A stretch of 64,000 bases of DNA from Acinetobacter johnsonii CIP 64.6 (GCF_000368045.1 NZ_KB849234.1:180844-244843); one strand, 5' to 3'; shown: positions 17,191 to 26,310, numbered from the stretch's first letter. The notes: generated by a model from the sequence alone, not told the origin. Numbers and translations are program-made.

Positions 17191-19086
17191 ATGGCCTATA
17201 TTACTTTAAGGGATGTCCAACTTGCGTTTGGTGGACCTGCCTTGCTCGACGGCGCGAACTTTTCATTGGAGCGCGGTGAACGAGTGTGTTTAATTGGTCG
17301 TAATGGTGAAGGTAAGTCTACTTTACTTAAACTGATCGAGGGAAGTTTATTACCCGATTCTGGTGAAGTTTCTCTACAAAATGGCATCACCATTTCCATG
17401 TTGGCGCAAGACGTGCCGATGGACTCAGGCAAAGTGGCGGATATCGTGGCAGACGGCGCAGGTGAAGCCGCGGATGTACTCAGAGCCTATCATGAAGCCA
17501 GTGATGCTTGTGTACTTGGAGACATGGAAGCGTGTGACCGCATGGGTAACTTGCAACACAAACTAGATCAGTTAGATGGCTGGGCTTTAGAAACCAAAGT
17601 CAATTCTATTTTAAGTAAAATGGGCCTAGACCCAGATGCCGATTTGGCCGATTTATCGGGTGGTCGTAAGCGTCGTGTGCTGCTTGCTCGTGCGCTTCTT
17701 ACCCAACCCGATGTACTATTGCTAGACGAACCAACCAACCATTTGGACGTTGAAAGTATTGAATGGCTCGAGAAGTTTTTACTTGATCAAAATAATTTAA
17801 CTTTACTGTTCATCTCGCATGACCGTTCATTTGTAGACAGTATTGCAACTCGTATTGTAGAGCTCGACCGTGGCACTCTACGCAGCTATGAAGGTAACTA
17901 CTCACGTTACCTCGAGCTGAAAGCACAGCAAATGGAAGCCGAGGAAAAGCAGAATGCACTGTTTGACAAACGTTTAGCTGAAGAAGAAGTGTGGATTCGC
18001 CAAGGCATTAAAGCGCGTCGTACGCGTAACGAAGGTCGTGTACGTGCCTTAAAAGAACTACGTGAACAATCAAAAGCCCGTCGCTCACAACAAGGCAAAG
18101 TCAGCATGGCGACACAAGACGCTAGCCGTTCAGGTAAAGTGGTCTTTGAAATTGAGAACTTAAGCGTTCGCTTTGGTCATGATGCGCCGATCATCAAAGA
18201 CTTCTCTGCATTAGTGTTACGTGGTGACCGTATTGGTCTTGTTGGTGACAACGGTGTCGGTAAAACCACCCTCATTAAAGCCATTTTAGGCGAACAAGAA
18301 CATACGGGTACGGTGAAAACTGGCACACAATTGGAAGTAGCTTACTTCGACCAATTACGTAATGCTCTCGACCTTGAAAAATCTGTCAAAGATAACGTTT
18401 CAGAAGGTTCTGACCATGTCGATGTGAATGGTAACCGTCGTCACATTTACAGCTATTTGCAAGATTTCTTGTTCTCACCAGAACGTGCGCGTACACCAGT
18501 CAAAGCCCTTTCAGGCGGTGAGCGCAACCGTATTCTTTTAGCTAAGTTACTACTTAAGCCATCGAACTTAATCGTGATGGACGAACCCACCAATGACTTG
18601 GATATGGTGACACTAGAGCTGCTAGAAGAAATGTTGTCTGACTACAAAGGCACTTTACTGCTTATTTCGCATGACCGTGCCTTTATGGATAACGTAGTAA
18701 CCTCAACTTGGGTGTTCGATGGTAAAGGCAATATCGATGAATACATTGGTGGTTACCAAGATTACTTACAACAGCGACCAGACCAAACTGCGGTTGATCA
18801 AAAAAGTGCTGTGAAAAAAGCAGCGGCAAAAGCTGAAGCGAACGCAGCACCTGCTAAAAAAGTCAAACTCAGCTATAAAGATCAACGTGCACTTGAACAA
18901 CTGCCTGCCGAAATGGAAGCACTGGAAAAAGAGCAAGCGGAAATCAATGCCTCACTTGCAGATGGTTCATTATTTATTTCAGATGCAGACAAGGCGATGA
19001 CGTTGTCAAATCGTTTGACTGAAATTGATGAGCTATTGCTGGAAAAACTGGAACGTTGGGAAGAACTGGAAAATTTAACCAAATAA
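17191..19086 (+). CDS. uup: ABC-F ATPase Uup
   Basis: A 631-residue soluble ABC-F protein with two ATP-binding domains. Domain 1 has Walker A GRNGEGKST, signature LSGGRKRRVLLARAL and DEPTNHLDVES. Domain 2 (from about residue 318) has GDNGVGKTTLIK, LSGGERNRILLAKLL and DEPTNDLDMVT. The linker between them is highly charged (EEKQNALFDKRLAEEE). The C-terminal extension (about 520-631) is the positively charged coiled coil typical of Uup, which binds DNA. Uup reduces precise excision of transposons in E. coli and associates with the ribosome in some bacteria. The start at 17191 has AGGAAAC upstream. Confidence 0.95.
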   Translation: MAYITLRDVQLAFGGPALLDGANFSLERGERVCLIGRNGEGKSTLLKLIEGSLLPDSGEVSLQNGITISMLAQDVPMDSGKVADIVADGAGEAADVLRAYHEASDACVLGDMEACDRMGNLQHKLDQLDGWALETKVNSILSKMGLDPDADLADLSGGRKRRVLLARALLTQPDVLLLDEPTNHLDVESIEWLEKFLLDQNNLTLLFISHDRSFVDSIATRIVELDRGTLRSYEGNYSRYLELKAQQMEAEEKQNALFDKRLAEEEVWIRQGIKARRTRNEGRVRALKELREQSKARRSQQGKVSMATQDASRSGKVVFEIENLSVRFGHDAPIIKDFSALVLRGDRIGLVGDNGVGKTTLIKAILGEQEHTGTVKTGTQLEVAYFDQLRNALDLEKSVKDNVSEGSDHVDVNGNRRHIYSYLQDFLFSPERARTPVKALSGGERNRILLAKLLLKPSNLIVMDEPTNDLDMVTLELLEEMLSDYKGTLLLISHDRAFMDNVVTSTWVFDGKGNIDEYIGGYQDYLQQRPDQTAVDQKSAVKKAAAKAEANAAPAKKVKLSYKDQRALEQLPAEMEALEKEQAEINASLADGSLFISDADKAMTLSNRLTEIDELLLEKLERWEELENLTK

Positions 19087-19103
19087 TTTTTCGTAAACTC
19101 CAT

Positions 19104-19134
19104 AAAAAAACTCCGCACAATGCGGAGTTTTTTT
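19104..19134. terminator. Bidirectional terminator
   Basis: Seven A residues, stem CTCCGCA/TGCGGAG with a short loop, seven T residues, between uup and the convergent lipoprotein gene. Confidence 0.9.
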
Positions 19135-19138
19135 ATAT

Positions 19139-19489
19139 TTAACGCGGCTGACGATGCCCACCTCCGCTAGGATGTACGCCAGCACCTCCACCTGAATGTA
19201 TCCCGCCCCCGCCAGGATGAGTTCCGCCACCACCTGAATGACTACCTCCTGGATGCAACCCACCTCCACCAGGCTGCCCTCCTCCTGGATGGATATGATC
19301 AGGATGTTGCCCTTCTGGATGTCCACCGCCATGACCATTAGGTGGTGGACGATGGTCTTCTAGTGGAAAGGGTGCATACCCAGTCCAACCAAACCCGTGA
19401 TAATAATGATTATAATCATCATATGGACTATAGACACAGCCCGTTAAAGCAATAAATAGCACACCGCAACTGATAATGTTTTTTAGCAT
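19139..19489 (-). CDS. Gly/His/Pro-rich lipoprotein
   Basis: A 116-residue protein with a lipoprotein signal peptide MLKNIISCGVLFIALTGC (lipobox LTGC, lipidated Cys at 18). The mature part is very rich in Gly, His and Pro. From about residue 45 it is a tandem of short HPGGGG/HSGGGG-type units (about eight histidine-bearing repeats). The frame is open to 19612, but the ATG at 19487-19489 preceded by AGAGGGA and giving the lipobox is chosen. A clustered-His surface suggests metal binding, but that is inference. It is convergent with uup over a shared terminator. Low-complexity sequence limits family assignment. Confidence 0.75.
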   Translation of the reverse strand: MLKNIISCGVLFIALTGCVYSPYDDYNHYYHGFGWTGYAPFPLEDHRPPPNGHGGGHPEGQHPDHIHPGGGQPGGGGLHPGGSHSGGGGTHPGGGGIHSGGGAGVHPSGGGHRQPR

Positions 19490-19738
19490 TTTTATCCCTC
19501 TGTTCTTATCTTTCTTCTTAGTATTGTGAATTTCACCCAAATTAAAACAAAACAAATGTTGCGAGATATTTAGACCCCGTTCTCCACTGAGCATGAATAC
19601 AGTTTCACCCACCTCATAAAAACCATCACAACTTGATATGAGAAGGTCCTGTACAACAGGTTCATGGTGAAGATTGCATCTTCATTCTTGCTTCATGCTA
19701 AACTCGAAACATTCTCTTTTCAGCCTTTATCGCAATTT

Positions 19739-20677
19739 ATGAGTTCGAAGCCAGACTATCAACCCGGTGAATTTCAGTGGTCTTTTCTGCATCCCAAATA
19801 TTGGGGCGTTTGGATTGGTATCGTCTTTCTCATGATATTGGCGATTCTCCCATGGGCAATTCAACACCGACTGGCAACCCTCTTAGGCAACCTCAGTTTT
19901 AAATATTTGAAGTCGCGGCGTAAAACCACCATTCGTAATCTGGAAGTGTGTTTCCCTGAATGGTCGGCCCAAGAGGTCCTTGAAAATGCGCGTCTGGTTT
20001 TTGTCGATCAAATGCTGGGGGTCTTTGAAACGCTGAATGCGTGGTATAACCCAAAGTGGTTTACTGGCCGTGTCAGTATTGAAGGTTTAGAACATATTCA
20101 AAAAGCACAAGCAGAAGGTAAAGGTGCACTGCTTTTAGGAACCCACTCTACTTTGCTCGATGCGGGTGGTTATCTATGCGCGCAGTATTTTGAACCAGAT
20201 GTGGTGTATCGCCCACAAAATAATACACTGCTGGATATGCTCATCTACCGCTGTCGTTCCACCATTTATGCACATCAAATCGATCATGATGACATGCGTG
20301 GTTTGGTCCGCAACTTAAAAAATGGCCATGCCATTTGGTATAGTCCAGATCAAGACTTTGGTTTAAAACAAGGTGTTATGGCACCTTTTTTTGGCGTTCC
20401 CGCAGCGACTGTTACAGCACATCGTCGCTTATTGAAAATGACCAAAGCCGCAGCCATCCCTCTGTATTTTTATCGTGATGGGGATATTAAAAACCCACAA
20501 TACAAAGTGTTGATTGAACCTGCGGTGGAAAACTTACCCAGTGAAGATGAAGTCGATGATGCGACACGAGTAAATCAAATTATTGAAAATCAACTCCGTA
20601 TTGCTCCAACTCAATATATGTGGTTCCACCGTCGCTTTAAAACTCGCCCTGCAGGCTATGACAAGATTTATTCTTAA
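19739..20677 (+). CDS. Lipid A acyltransferase of the LpxL/LpxM family
   Basis: A 312-residue membrane-bound acyltransferase that transfers a fatty acyl group (lauroyl type) to the lipid A precursor. It has an N-terminal hydrophobic segment (GVWIGIVFLMILAILPW) and the catalytic HSTLLD (H-x4-D) in GTHSTLLDAGG, a NGHAIWYSPDQD block and the conserved RRFKTRP near the end. The frame opens at ATG 19664, which would add 25 residues. I chose ATG 19739 (MSSKPDYQPGEF), the start of family-like sequence, though neither has a strong ribosome-binding site. LpxL and LpxM cannot be told apart by eye. Confidence 0.9.
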   Translation: MSSKPDYQPGEFQWSFLHPKYWGVWIGIVFLMILAILPWAIQHRLATLLGNLSFKYLKSRRKTTIRNLEVCFPEWSAQEVLENARLVFVDQMLGVFETLNAWYNPKWFTGRVSIEGLEHIQKAQAEGKGALLLGTHSTLLDAGGYLCAQYFEPDVVYRPQNNTLLDMLIYRCRSTIYAHQIDHDDMRGLVRNLKNGHAIWYSPDQDFGLKQGVMAPFFGVPAATVTAHRRLLKMTKAAAIPLYFYRDGDIKNPQYKVLIEPAVENLPSEDEVDDATRVNQIIENQLRIAPTQYMWFHRRFKTRPAGYDKIYS

Positions 20678-20704
20678 CAAAAAAAGGGCTGCTTAAAAAG
20701 TTGA

Positions 20705-20735
20705 ACCCGAGTTCTGCGTCCTGCAAAACTCGGGT
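20705..20735. repeat. Perfect inverted repeat (9-bp stem)
   Basis: ACCCGAGTT at 20705-20713 and AACTCGGGT at 20727-20735 with a 13-base loop, just past the acyltransferase gene. On the plus strand no T run follows; on the minus strand T-rich sequence lies about 10 bases downstream. It may work as a weak or bidirectional terminator. Confidence 0.6.
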
Positions 20736-20757
20736 ACATGAGGTTGTGCTTTCAACG

Positions 20758-20847
20758 TTATTCTTGTTTTATTCGGTGGCATTCCATACCTACATCATAT
20801 CCATGATGATTTCCATCAGCTTCAACTTCCATACTGGGATGATCCAT
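20758..20847 (-). other. Possible small ORF or gene remnant
   Basis: The gap 20678-20967 between the convergent acyltransferase and EEP genes contains a short open frame, MDHPSMEVEADGNHHGYDVG and nine more residues, with GGAG five bases before its ATG. In the same frame the upstream sequence (ILVSSADGAG) stays open for a few more codons, so this may be the tail of a decayed small gene. It is acidic and His-rich. No family is recognised; coding is doubtful. Confidence 0.2.
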
Positions 20848-20967
20848 TCCCGCTCCATCTGCTGATGAGACTAGAATACGGGGATACTAAATGACTAACC
20901 ATTCGTCAGATTCCCAAATCCCTGTAAGCCATATCCTACACTGATGAAATCCGAGCACCCCGTATGT

Positions 20968-22077
20968 TTACTGGTAATCTTTGGCAATTTTATCTGTAAC
21001 CTGCTTACCTTCTCGTTCCGCTTTCTCAATTCCATCTTCAATCGCCTCTTGCGCTTCTTGCTCATCGGCTTCGGTTTGTTCCAGCTCTTCTTGTGCCAGC
21101 TCAAACACCCGACCTGTTTGTAGCACCACATATACAGGGAAATGATCTGAACCAATATGTGGTAAACGCTGCATCTGCACTAAGGCAAAATCCGTACTGT
21201 GAAAAACATGATCCAGTGACCAGCGCAACAAAGGATAGTCGGCATGAAAAGTATTGACAAAATGTCGTCCGACTCGCGGGTCTAGCAGCCCACTGATCCG
21301 TTGAAAAAGCCGTGTCGTGCGCGACCATGCCACATCATTCAAATCCCCCATCACAATGCAACTTTCATCCAAATCTTTAATCTGATCCCCGACTATCAAT
21401 AATTCAGCATCACGTAAAGTAGAGTCTTTGGCTTCGGTCGGACTTGGCGGTTTCGGGTGTAAGCAGTACAGTTGCACTGGCTGTCCTGACCTTAAGATGA
21501 CTGTGGCATGAATCGAAGGAATTTCATCGCTCAAAATAAACTTAACGTCAATATCTTTAAGCGCTAAACGACTGTACAAATGCATGCCATACAGATTATC
21601 CAAAGGCACTGCAACCCGATAGGGATAGTCATCTTCTAATACACTCAAGGCTTGTTCCCAATGTGCATCCGACTCTAAAGTCAAAATCAAATCCGGTTGA
21701 TGCTGATGAATCTGTTGCAGCAATAAGTGATATTGAGTATTGGGCGTTAGTACATTCGACACAATTAAAGAAATCTGGCATTCTGGCTGTAACTCTGTTT
21801 TGGCAACCGTTTTGACCTGCTTTTTCCACATAAAGGTATAAGGCAACACCATTTTGAGTTGGTACGCCACTGCCGCAATCAACCCCAGCAAAATGACTTC
21901 ACGCACCCAATTCCAAGGAGCATCCCAAACTAACATCAAGATAAATGCAATCAACCCCAATGCCAAAATCTGTAAGCGTGGAAAATCTGCGCCTCGAAAC
22001 CACCATTCATCTCGTGGAATCAGTGACCAGAAGCTTAACCAAATCACAACACATGCCAGCAACTCAACCCGGATCAT
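20968..22077 (-). CDS. Membrane-anchored endonuclease/exonuclease/phosphatase (EEP) family protein
   Basis: A 369-residue protein with three N-terminal hydrophobic segments (to about residue 80) and then an EEP-fold domain (about 100-330). Visible catalytic marks are the VSNVLTPN strand start, D-LITLESDAHW with Glu, VMGDLNDVAWSRT (GDLND), WSLDHVF and IGSDHFPVYV (SDH). These line up with the DNase I/Mg-phosphodiesterase fold used by nucleases and phospholipid phosphatases. The C-terminal ~50 residues are a charged Glu-rich helix. The substrate is unknown. It is convergent with the acyltransferase gene, and divergent from asd on its other side. Confidence 0.85.
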   Translation of the reverse strand: MIRVELLACVVIWLSFWSLIPRDEWWFRGADFPRLQILALGLIAFILMLVWDAPWNWVREVILLGLIAAVAYQLKMVLPYTFMWKKQVKTVAKTELQPECQISLIVSNVLTPNTQYHLLLQQIHQHQPDLILTLESDAHWEQALSVLEDDYPYRVAVPLDNLYGMHLYSRLALKDIDVKFILSDEIPSIHATVILRSGQPVQLYCLHPKPPSPTEAKDSTLRDAELLIVGDQIKDLDESCIVMGDLNDVAWSRTTRLFQRISGLLDPRVGRHFVNTFHADYPLLRWSLDHVFHSTDFALVQMQRLPHIGSDHFPVYVVLQTGRVFELAQEELEQTEADEQEAQEAIEDGIEKAEREGKQVTDKIAKDYQ

Positions 22078-22193
22078 AGATACCCACTCTTATATTCTTA
22101 ATTTTTTGTAGATTCATAAATTAATATCAATTTTGCATGTAACATAAACAAGATATATTGCACAATATAATTGCTGTTTTCATTGTGTAGTGC

Positions 22194-22221
22194 TTGCAGT
22201 TAAGCGCTCTTTTGATACACT
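22194..22221 (+). promoter_or_regulatory. Promoter of asd
   Basis: TTGCAG (22194-22199) and TACACT (22216-22221) with 16 bases between, about 40 bases upstream of the asd start and with no competing gene in the gap. Confidence 0.5.
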
Positions 22222-22262
22222 CGAATCCCCTTTTAATTTTTAACGCACCGAGGCAAAGTGAC

Positions 22263-23381
22263 ATGAAAGTAGGTCTGGTCGGTTGGCGCGGGATGGTTGG
22301 TTCCGTCCTTATGCAACGTATGGTTGAAGAGAATGATTTTGCTCATTTTGAGCCATTTTATTTCTCTACCAGTAATGCAGGCGGTGAAGCGCCTGCGTTT
22401 GGCGGTAAAACTGCCCCAGCACTTATGGATGCATCAGACATTAACAGTCTGAAGCAAATGGATGTCATTATTACCTGCCAAGGTGGCGACTATACCTCAG
22501 AAGTTTTCCCGAAGCTCAAAGCAGAAAACTGGACAGGCTATTGGATTGATGCGGCATCTACACTTCGTATGGAAGATGAAGCCATTATCGTGCTTGACCC
22601 TGTCAACATGAACGTGATTAAAGATGGTTTAGTGAATGGCACCAAAACATTCGTGGGCGGTAACTGTACAGTTTCACTGATGCTGATGGGCTTAGGTGGT
22701 TTATTCCAAAACAATTTAGTGGAATGGGCAACCTCGATGACTTATCAAGCAGCATCGGGTGCTGGTGCGCAAAATATGCGTGAACTCATCTCTGGTATGG
22801 GCTATTTGTACAACAACACCAAAGATTTGTTAGATGACCCACGCTCTCCAATTCTAGATATCGACTCTAAAATTGCGGAATTACAACGTGGCGAAGGTTT
22901 CCCTTCAGCAAACTTTGGCGTGCCATTAGCAGGCTCACTCATTCCTTATATCGACAAACAATTAGACAGCGGTCAGTCGAAAGAAGAATGGAAAGGTCAA
23001 GTTGAAACCAACAAGATCTTGGGCAACCAGCAAATCGTTCCGATTGACGGTCATTGTGTGCGTATTGGTGCGATGCGTTGTCACTCTCAAGCTTTAACAT
23101 TAAAGCTGAAGAAAGACGTGCCTCTCGATGAAATCGAAGATATGTTACGTAGCGCAAACCAATGGGCAAAAGTGGTTCCAAATACCCGTGAAGCGTCTAT
23201 GACGGACTTAACACCTGTGGCTGTAACAGGCACATTAACAGTTCCTGTTGGTCGTCTACGCAAATTGAATATGGGCAAAGAGTACTTAGGTGCTTTCACT
23301 GTCGGTGATCAATTGCTTTGGGGTGCTGCGGAACCCTTACGTCGTATGCTCCGTATCCTGATTGACTACAAAAATACTTAA
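22263..23381 (+). CDS. asd: Aspartate-semialdehyde dehydrogenase
   Basis: A 372-residue NADP-dependent enzyme that reduces aspartyl phosphate to aspartate semialdehyde in lysine, threonine, methionine and diaminopimelate synthesis. It starts MKVGLVGWRGMVGSVLMQRM, the Rossmann nucleotide site. The catalytic Cys is residue 135 in FVGGNCTVSLML, exactly where it lies in E. coli Asd; GSGAGAQNMREL-type and QVPIDGHCVRIGAMRCHSQ segments also match. A 23-codon upstream extension lacks family sequence. It heads a rightward group asd-fimV(two genes)-asparaginase-truA. Confidence 0.97.
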   Translation: MKVGLVGWRGMVGSVLMQRMVEENDFAHFEPFYFSTSNAGGEAPAFGGKTAPALMDASDINSLKQMDVIITCQGGDYTSEVFPKLKAENWTGYWIDAASTLRMEDEAIIVLDPVNMNVIKDGLVNGTKTFVGGNCTVSLMLMGLGGLFQNNLVEWATSMTYQAASGAGAQNMRELISGMGYLYNNTKDLLDDPRSPILDIDSKIAELQRGEGFPSANFGVPLAGSLIPYIDKQLDSGQSKEEWKGQVETNKILGNQQIVPIDGHCVRIGAMRCHSQALTLKLKKDVPLDEIEDMLRSANQWAKVVPNTREASMTDLTPVAVTGTLTVPVGRLRKLNMGKEYLGAFTVGDQLLWGAAEPLRRMLRILIDYKNT

Positions 23382-23402
23382 GCATTTACCCGCTAAAGTA
23401 TT

Positions 23403-23433
23403 AAGCCGATCACACTTGATCGGCTTTTTTTTT
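23403..23433 (+). terminator. Terminator of asd
   Basis: Stem AAGCCGATCA with its complement, loop CACT, then nine T residues. Confidence 0.9.
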
Positions 23434-23523
23434 GTAACCTCAATGTTAACGTTTTACAAATAACACACAACTCGCTAATCTATAATTTTCGCTTTGCGAT
23501 CTGTGACCGAGCTAAAGATTAAG

Positions 23524-24891
23524 ATGACCGTAAATAACAAATTAAAGATAGCCATTTTAGCCATTATTGCTTCGCAAAATGTGAATGCGATCACTGTTGA
23601 TCCTATTCAAATTCAATCTGCACCTGGGGAACTGTTGTATGCAGAATTGAACTTTCACGATGCCGATCCGAATGCTCCGATTCAAGCCAGTCTAGCCAGC
23701 GCAGAAGATTTAATGTCTCTTGGTGTCATGCATCAGCCGCCCAGTAATCTGAACTTTTTTACCCGTCGTACCAGCGCCAGTACAGGTGTGATTACGATTA
23801 CTTCTTCACGCCCTTTAACTGAAGCGGAACTGAACATTGTCGTCAAAATCAAAGAAGGCAATGCGGCACGGCTACAACATATTAAAACAGCCAATAAACG
23901 CTCGGCAGCACTTCAAGCCCGTACGAATAATAATGAAAAAGCCTTAAAACCGGTGGTGATTGTCAACGAAAAAGATATTGCGCTGAACTTACCTGTTAGC
24001 ACACAATTCAATAGCTTAAAAACAACAGCTGCGCCGACGACAAACACGACACCACTCAAACTCAATAACCATACCCCACCAAGCATGAGTGCGACCGCTA
24101 TTACAGCGCCAACGCAAGTTATTTCAGTAGCGTCTACACAAATTGCAGCAGCTGCTCAAACATCAACTCCACGTGCTGAACCGATTACTCAAGCGAAAAA
24201 ATCGGCAGATCCGTTAGTGCAAAAGTATGCCGATTCAGTTCAAAAATCAGATGCACCCATTTCTGCACAGGCCAGCCCACAAACTAGTCCATCGACAGCA
24301 AAAACAGCACCTGCTGCCCCTGCAACTACTGCACGCCAAGCCGCACCTCAAAGTGCCCATGTAGTTCGGTCGAATGAATCTCTATGGGGCATTGCATCGC
24401 GTATTGCTGCTGAAGAAAACCGTCCTGTCGGTGAAGTCATGCAACAAATTAAAGCCAAGAATGAACATGCCTTTATTCAAGGGGACGTAAACCGCTTACG
24501 TCGTGGTGCTAACCTCAATTTAACGGGTCTACAAACAGCAAAATCAGAACAAAAAGTCTCCGTTTCATCACTTCCAAAACAAAGTTCACAGCAATCCGGC
24601 AAGGCGAAATACCGCCTCAATCAAGCCGAGATGAGTTTGGTTGCAGAGAAAGAGCAAGATTCAAGCCACGGTTCTGCCAAGAAGTCGACAGAAAAGAATC
24701 AAACATCAAACGAGTTGTCATTAAAAGTTATGACATCCCGTGAAAAAACCGTTAAATTACAGAGAAACGTAACACAATTAGAAGTGGCACTTAATCAGAA
24801 AGATCAGAGAATTCAATTACTAAACGCTCGTCTTGCACAATTGCAACAACAATTGAAAGCACAACAAACTGAGAAAAAGCCAACACACTAA
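23524..24891 (+). CDS. FimV-family protein, N-terminal half (FimV domain plus LysM)
   Basis: A 455-residue protein resembling the N-terminal half of FimV/HubP polar proteins. It has a signal-like start (KIAILAIIASQNVNA), a FimV N-terminal domain beginning ITVDPIQIQSAPGELLYAEL (about residues 22-110), an Ala/Thr/Pro-rich linker and a LysM-type segment VVRSNESLWGIASRI with RRGANLNL (about 278-335). A C-terminal coiled coil (QLEVALNQKDQRIQLLNARLA) follows. The frame opens further upstream with TTG 23494, but ATG 23524 starts the signal-like sequence. It lacks the membrane and cytoplasmic part of FimV, which is found in the next gene. Role in pole organisation or twitching is inferred. Confidence 0.85.
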   Translation: MTVNNKLKIAILAIIASQNVNAITVDPIQIQSAPGELLYAELNFHDADPNAPIQASLASAEDLMSLGVMHQPPSNLNFFTRRTSASTGVITITSSRPLTEAELNIVVKIKEGNAARLQHIKTANKRSAALQARTNNNEKALKPVVIVNEKDIALNLPVSTQFNSLKTTAAPTTNTTPLKLNNHTPPSMSATAITAPTQVISVASTQIAAAAQTSTPRAEPITQAKKSADPLVQKYADSVQKSDAPISAQASPQTSPSTAKTAPAAPATTARQAAPQSAHVVRSNESLWGIASRIAAEENRPVGEVMQQIKAKNEHAFIQGDVNRLRRGANLNLTGLQTAKSEQKVSVSSLPKQSSQQSGKAKYRLNQAEMSLVAEKEQDSSHGSAKKSTEKNQTSNELSLKVMTSREKTVKLQRNVTQLEVALNQKDQRIQLLNARLAQLQQQLKAQQTEKKPTH

Positions 24892-24956
24892 AGTGTTATT
24901 TTGATTATTTGATTTTGGATGAACTTGCACAAAGACAAGTTCAAAAGGGGTAAAAC

Positions 24957-26261
24957 ATGCTTATTTATGTGATTCCATTTATCTTACTATTGGTTGTTGC
25001 CATAGTCTTAAAAAAGCGTGAGGCGAGTAAAGAAGCAGAACCAAAAACTCAAAAAGCGGTTGTTGCAAAAAACAAAGCCAAAAAAACCAGTTCGTCTAAA
25101 AAATCCCCGCAACAAACTCAAGTCGTTGAAGATGTTGTTGCTAAAAAAGCCACGACACCACTCGCCACAGATCTACGTAATAGAATTGAAGGTCAAATTC
25201 GCGACCGCAATTTCTTCTCAGCTGAAGCACAAATCAACCAAGCCCTAAATAAAGACAATTCACAACACGAATTATATTTACTGCTGCTCGATATTCACTT
25301 GCTCCAAAAAGATGAGTTTGCCATTAGCCAATTGCTGAATCATTTACGTTCTTTAGAACTGGATGATATTTTGGCGCAAGCAGAAGCCAAAAAATCGGAT
25401 TACGACCAATTACATCAAAATAGCCGTGACACGATTGAGTTTAAACCAACTGAAATTACGCCATCTGCACCAAAACCTGTAGAAGCAACCAATACTGCGG
25501 ACTTTGATGCCCTGATGTCATCAAATAATCCTGCGCCCGCTCCTGTGCAGGCTTCTGTTGTTGAACCGGTTCAAGACATTAAACCGCTTGATTTTGATAC
25601 CTCAGCATTTACCACCACAACAACAGCTCAACCTGAACCGAGCATCGAAGTTCAAAGCTTAGATTTTGATATTTCTAGTTTAAATACGCCAACGGCAGAA
25701 CCAGCCAAACCTGCTGAAGAACTTAAACCGCTCGATTTCGGTTCACTCTCTTTAGAAAGCACGCCGGCTCAACCAGCAGAAACTGCTGCAGCCGACATCC
25801 AACCTTTAGATTTTTCGTTCAATCTCGACACAGCGCCTACAACAGCGCCAGAAGCAGAAACTTCGCCGGCTGCTGTAGATGAGCGTCCTGAATTTACATT
25901 TGATTTTTCAAGCGAATCCACAGCTGAAGCAGTAAAAGACATCCCTGCTTTTTCTTTTGATACGGTTAGCTCAAGTGAAGCGATAGTAGAAGAAACACCA
26001 GCAGTTGTTACGCCAAGCCTCAGTTTTAGTCTAGAGTCTACTGCACCTGCCAATACGGTGGATCAAAGCGATCCTCTGGTACAGTCTTTCCCTCAACTGA
26101 ACGAAGTCAATGAAATACACTTAAACATTGAATTGGCTGAACAATACATTCAACTCGGCGCTTTCGAAGCTGCACGTGAAATTTTGGTTGAACAAGAACC
26201 AAGTTACTCTACGGAACAACGTCAGCAAGTAGAACAGTTACTGAGTCGCATAGCATACTAA
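24957..26261 (+). CDS. FimV-family protein, C-terminal half (membrane anchor plus FimV C-terminal motif)
   Basis: A 434-residue protein with one N-terminal membrane segment (MLIYVIPFILLLVVAIVL), then a basic region (KK-rich), a helical segment about residues 75-150 (DLRNRIEGQIRDRNFFSAEAQ) and a long acidic linker. The linker holds repeated short LDF units (KPLDFDTSAF, QSLDFDISSL, KPLDFGSLSL, QPLDFSFNL). It ends with LAEQYIQLGAFEAAREILVE, the conserved TPR-like C-terminal motif of FimV. It follows the LysM gene after 65 bases in another frame, so together they match a FimV cut before its membrane segment. Confidence 0.85.
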   Translation: MLIYVIPFILLLVVAIVLKKREASKEAEPKTQKAVVAKNKAKKTSSSKKSPQQTQVVEDVVAKKATTPLATDLRNRIEGQIRDRNFFSAEAQINQALNKDNSQHELYLLLLDIHLLQKDEFAISQLLNHLRSLELDDILAQAEAKKSDYDQLHQNSRDTIEFKPTEITPSAPKPVEATNTADFDALMSSNNPAPAPVQASVVEPVQDIKPLDFDTSAFTTTTTAQPEPSIEVQSLDFDISSLNTPTAEPAKPAEELKPLDFGSLSLESTPAQPAETAAADIQPLDFSFNLDTAPTTAPEAETSPAAVDERPEFTFDFSSESTAEAVKDIPAFSFDTVSSSEAIVEETPAVVTPSLSFSLESTAPANTVDQSDPLVQSFPQLNEVNEIHLNIELAEQYIQLGAFEAAREILVEQEPSYSTEQRQQVEQLLSRIAY

Positions 26262-26280
26262 GCCATTTCGTTTTAAACTA

Positions 26281-26308
26281 AAGCAGTCATCACCGACTGC
26301 TTTTTTTA
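26281..26308 (+). terminator. Terminator after the FimV genes
   Basis: Stem AGCAGTC/GACTGCT with a six-base loop, followed by seven T residues. It lies directly before the asparaginase start (26311), so that gene must use another promoter or read-through. Confidence 0.75.
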
Positions 26309-26310
26309 TA

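Noticed and set aside
19142..19330. CRISPR-like repeats at the Gly/His-rich lipoprotein
   Set aside because: They are short in-frame codon repeats coding for HPGGGG-type units, not repeats with unique spacers.
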